Assembly (NCBI GenBank): GCA_033764865.1 | Contig: JANRIM010000049.1 | Span: 1-35,202 of the forward strand | From: VFBF01 sp033764865 | GTDB lineage: Bacteria; Pseudomonadota; Alphaproteobacteria; Caulobacterales; Aquidulcibacteraceae | Reading direction: 5' to 3' | DNA length: 35,202 bases | In this document: positions 33,189 to 35,202 of the stretch, piece after piece | Numbering within the stretch: position 1 is the first letter of the stretch | How the letters are laid out: the number at the start of each line of letters is the position of its first letter | The notes under the pieces: generated by a model | Seen by the model: the letters and a program-made list of their open reading frames with translations, nothing else | The model's database searches: none | What the model was told of the DNA's origin: nothing | Program-made: the position numbers and the translations under genes

Positions 33189-33211
33189 GAACTTGTTCGT
33201 TGAACACGTTC
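33189..33211. promoter_or_regulatory. four-part GAAC/GTTC dyad, candidate operator
   Basis: The sequence runs GAAC-TT-GTTC-GTT-GAAC-AC-GTTC, so four 4-base blocks alternate as nested inverted repeats in an AT-rich patch. It lies in the divergent gap between the HIG1-type gene and the small gene upstream of rmuC. GTTC blocks recall the alphaproteobacterial SOS box (GTTC-N7-GTTC), but the same-direction spacing here is 9, so it is not a standard LexA site. Confidence 0.45.
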
Positions 33212-33275
33212 GCCCAAATTGATATCCCATGTCGCAACATTCCCCAAAGCCTTGCGCGGGGACGGAGCGACTCCA

Positions 33276-33485
33276 TTGACCCAGTCCACCGACCCCGCGC
33301 CCAGCGCGGAACTGCGCCAGCTTGTGGAAGACCTGCTCGAAGTGAGCGCCGACGGCCGTCGCATGGCGGCGGATCTCGCCCGCGCCATCAAGGACATCGC
33401 CAGCGTGCAATGCGACGCCATCGACGAGCGGGCGCGGATCATCCTCGCCCGAGCCGAGGCCCTCTCTGCGGGTCGCGAGCGGTAG
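33276..33485 (+). CDS. small helical protein of unknown function upstream of rmuC
   Basis: 69 residues if translation begins at TTG 33276 (CGGAG 8 bases upstream); a TTG at 33219 would add 19 residues. The protein is charged and helical: ELRQLVEDLLEVSADGRRMAADLARAIKDIASVQCDAIDERARIILARAEALS. There are no Pro or Gly breaks in the core, so a helical hairpin or coiled coil is likely. No family is recognised. It precedes rmuC by 54 bases on the same strand. Confidence 0.5.
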   Translation: MTQSTDPAPSAELRQLVEDLLEVSADGRRMAADLARAIKDIASVQCDAIDERARIILARAEALSAGRER

Positions 33486-33539
33486 CGCCCGGCGCCGGCG
33501 CATCCAGCGGCGGACGCGCAGCTGGGATACACTTGTCCC

Positions 33540-34952
33540 ATGCCCGAATCATCCGCACTGCCGCCCATCGTCCTCGTTCTCCTCGTCGCGCTGGCCGTGG
33601 CCGCGGCCTACGCCGCGTACGAATGGCGTCGCGCCGCCGACGCCAGGGGCGCCGCCGAGCGCGACCTCGCCGCCGCGAAGGCCAAGCTTGAGCAGGTGGA
33701 CGTCTACCGCGCCGAGCGGGACGCCGCCGTCGCCGCGCGGGATCATGCGCTCGCGGACGCCGCCCGTCTCGCTGCGGAGCTGGCGGCGGAGAAGGGCGGC
33801 TCCGACGCCCGCGCCATCGCCGCGCGGGAGCGCGAAGAGGCCCTCATGGCCATGAAGGCGGAGGTGGAAAAGAGCTTCCTCGCCCTCGCGCAGCAGGCGC
33901 TGAGCGCGAACGAACAACGCTTCCTCACGCTCGCGAACGCCACGTTCGAGACCCACAAGACCGCCGCCGCCGGCGGCGTCAAGGAAGTGGTCGGCCCGGT
34001 CGCCGAGCAGTTCAAGCAGCTGTCGGAAACCATCGCCGCCCTCGACAAGGCGCGCACGGAGGACAAGTCGGCGCTGTTCGAGCAGATGCGCCAGGTTTCC
34101 GAGACGCTGACCCAGACCCAGACGGCCACCGGCAAGCTCGTCAACGCCCTGCGGGTGGGCCCGAAGGCGCGCGGACGCTGGGGCGAGGAAACGCTGCGCA
34201 ATGTGCTCGAGCTGTCGGGCCTGTCCGCACACATCGATTTCACGCAGCAGAGCTCCCATGACGGTGAGGGCGGCAAGCTGCGTCCGGACGTGATCATCCG
34301 CCTGCCGGGCGGGCGCTGCATCGTGGTGGATTCCAAGGTGGCGTTGTCGGGTTACCTCGATGCGATGGAGGCCACCGACGACGTCGCGCGCGACGCCTTC
34401 CTGAAGAAGCACGCCCACGAGATGCGTCAGCACATGCGCCAGCTGGCCTCCAAGGAGTACGCCAAGGCCGTGCCGGAGACGGCCGATTTCGTGGTGATGT
34501 TCGTGCCGGGCGACAACTTCCTCTCCGCCGCGTTCGAACACGATCCAGATCTCATGCGCGAATCCTTCGACGAGCGCGTGATCATCGTGGGGCCGTCGTC
34601 GTTGCTGGCGCTGGCGAAGTCCATTTCCTACGGCTGGCGCCAGGAGGAAGTGGCCAAGAACGCCGAGCACATCGCCAAGCTGGGCGCCGAAATCTACGGA
34701 CGGCTCGACACCGTGGCCGACAAGCTCGGCAAGCTCGGGAACGCGATGAAGGGCTCGGTGAACGCCTACAACGATCTCGTCGGCAGCGTGGAGCGGCGCG
34801 TGCTGCCCGCCGCGCGGCGCTTCCGGGAGTTCGGCATCGGCGCTGGCGATCCGGAGATCGCCGTGGTGGAGCCCATCGACGCCGCGCCGCGGCAGCTCAC
34901 CCTCGAGATCGACGACGCCGCCGCCGCGAAGACCAAGAAGCGCTCCGTGTAA
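33540..34952 (+). CDS. rmuC: DNA recombination protein RmuC
   Basis: 470 residues from ATG 33540. An N-terminal membrane helix (PPIVLVLLVALAVAAAYAAYEW) is followed by a long Ala/Glu-rich coiled coil (about residues 30-200). Then comes the RmuC domain: LRVGPKARGRWGEETLRNVLELSGL, the nuclease-like core KLRPDVIIRLPGGRCIVVDSKVALSGYLDA (D ... D-S-K, as in PD-(D/E)XK folds), FVPGDNFLSAAFEHDPDLMRESF and IVGPSSLLALAKSISYGWRQEE. RmuC limits rearrangements between inverted repeats and has been linked to phage defence in some species. Length is normal. A cluster of palindromes follows its stop. Confidence 0.95.
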   Translation: MPESSALPPIVLVLLVALAVAAAYAAYEWRRAADARGAAERDLAAAKAKLEQVDVYRAERDAAVAARDHALADAARLAAELAAEKGGSDARAIAAREREEALMAMKAEVEKSFLALAQQALSANEQRFLTLANATFETHKTAAAGGVKEVVGPVAEQFKQLSETIAALDKARTEDKSALFEQMRQVSETLTQTQTATGKLVNALRVGPKARGRWGEETLRNVLELSGLSAHIDFTQQSSHDGEGGKLRPDVIIRLPGGRCIVVDSKVALSGYLDAMEATDDVARDAFLKKHAHEMRQHMRQLASKEYAKAVPETADFVVMFVPGDNFLSAAFEHDPDLMRESFDERVIIVGPSSLLALAKSISYGWRQEEVAKNAEHIAKLGAEIYGRLDTVADKLGKLGNAMKGSVNAYNDLVGSVERRVLPAARRFREFGIGAGDPEIAVVEPIDAAPRQLTLEIDDAAAAKTKKRSV

Positions 34953-35025
34953 AGCAAGGGCGCCCGCGCTCCGCACACACTCCGGCGTCCGCATGCGCGT
35001 TGAGCGCTGCGGGGTCGCTTCACGC

Positions 35026-35113
35026 GGCCCTCCTGTGGAGGGCCTTGATGTCGCGCCCTCCATGCGGAGGGCGGGGGGACGCGGCCTTGCCGCGCGGGCC
35101 GTCCTGCGACGGC
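35026..35113. repeat. cluster of four short palindromes after rmuC
   Basis: Four hairpins lie end to end: GGCCCTCC-TGT-GGAGGGCC (35026-35044), CGCCCTCC-ATGC-GGAGGGCG (35054-35073), CGCGG-CCTTG-CCGCG (35080-35094) and GCCGTC-CTGC-GACGGC (35098-35113). The first two share the CCCTCC/GGAGGG stem. No T tract follows. They may end rmuC transcription or be dispersed palindromic elements. The rest of the 250 bases to the window end shows nothing that I can call. Confidence 0.6.
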
Positions 35114-35202
35114 AATGGGGTGGGACAATCACGGCCCGGCCGCGTCCCCGACGGACGTTTTCCGCTCAGCCGCCGGGCCGGGAGTCTTGCTTCCCAAGGC
35201 CG

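Noticed and set aside
33189..33211. LexA (SOS) box
   Set aside because: Like half-sites are 9 bases apart where the alphaproteobacterial box has 7.
33549..35132. Open frame of about 530 codons on the minus strand
   Set aside because: It is the antisense shadow of rmuC, with the same low-complexity composition as other shadows.
1..35202. CRISPR array, insertion sequence, rRNA or ordinary tRNA
   Set aside because: Read through on both strands; no regular spaced repeats, transposase motifs, terminal inverted repeats or rRNA/tRNA sequences were found.

Overview
The window is GC-rich bacterial chromosome, almost fully coding, with compact operons. Three features point to an alphaproteobacterium: a circularly permuted (two-piece) tmRNA gene whose tag is ANDNTAEEFALAA, an alpha-type SspB adaptor ending VVSLDAFRKK, and the gene sets tlpA/argH/lptM/lysA and HIG1-small-protein/cobalamin adenosyltransferase/etfBA/3-hydroxyacyl-CoA dehydrogenase. 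The EEFALAA end of the tag resembles Caulobacterales-type tags, but genus and family cannot be settled from the sequence alone. I see no prophage, insertion sequence, CRISPR array, rRNA or ordinary tRNA.

Layout. 1-1793: a partial nitronate monooxygenase-like gene and a secreted cyclophilin, both on the minus strand. 1891-9093: a plus-strand operon with overlapping ATGA junctions, made of an acyl-CoA carboxylase beta subunit, an acyl-CoA dehydrogenase, a biotin-carrying alpha subunit, an AtuA-family protein and a glutathione S-transferase. It resembles the acyclic-terpene (atu) module but lacks the hydratase and lyase. 9098-12576: fumC and a membrane-anchored serine hydrolase (minus). 12787-14128: an SDR and an orphan RusA-like nuclease. 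14145-16071: a hotdog thioesterase, sspB, a YjbR-like protein and a GFA-family zinc protein. About 16125-16407: ssrA (permuted tmRNA, minus).

16531-22096 (plus): aqpZ with a DUF2459 protein, a lipoprotein, thyA / unknown / folA (the dTMP-folate cycle), an SMP-30 hydrolase and a second GST. 22130-25171 (minus): argH-lptM-lysA, whose start overlaps that of a divergent TlpA-like thioredoxin. 25819-27045 (minus): two unrecognised genes. 27317-30082 (plus): etfB-etfA-3-hydroxyacyl-CoA dehydrogenase, the likely electron acceptor and beta-oxidation partner for the acyl-CoA dehydrogenase at 3.5 kb. 30169-32261: a small membrane protein, a PiuC/YbiX-type dioxygenase and a Gly/Glu-rich lipoprotein. 32284-33077 (minus): cobalamin adenosyltransferase and HIG1 protein. 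33276-34952 (plus): a small helical protein and rmuC, followed by a cluster of palindromes.

The most notable items are the permuted tmRNA lying about 1 kb from the gene for its own tag-recognising adaptor, the incomplete atu-like carboxylase operon, the orphan RusA-type nuclease, a TGCAA-N5-TTGCA dyad at the piuC-like gene, and several unassigned conserved-looking small genes.
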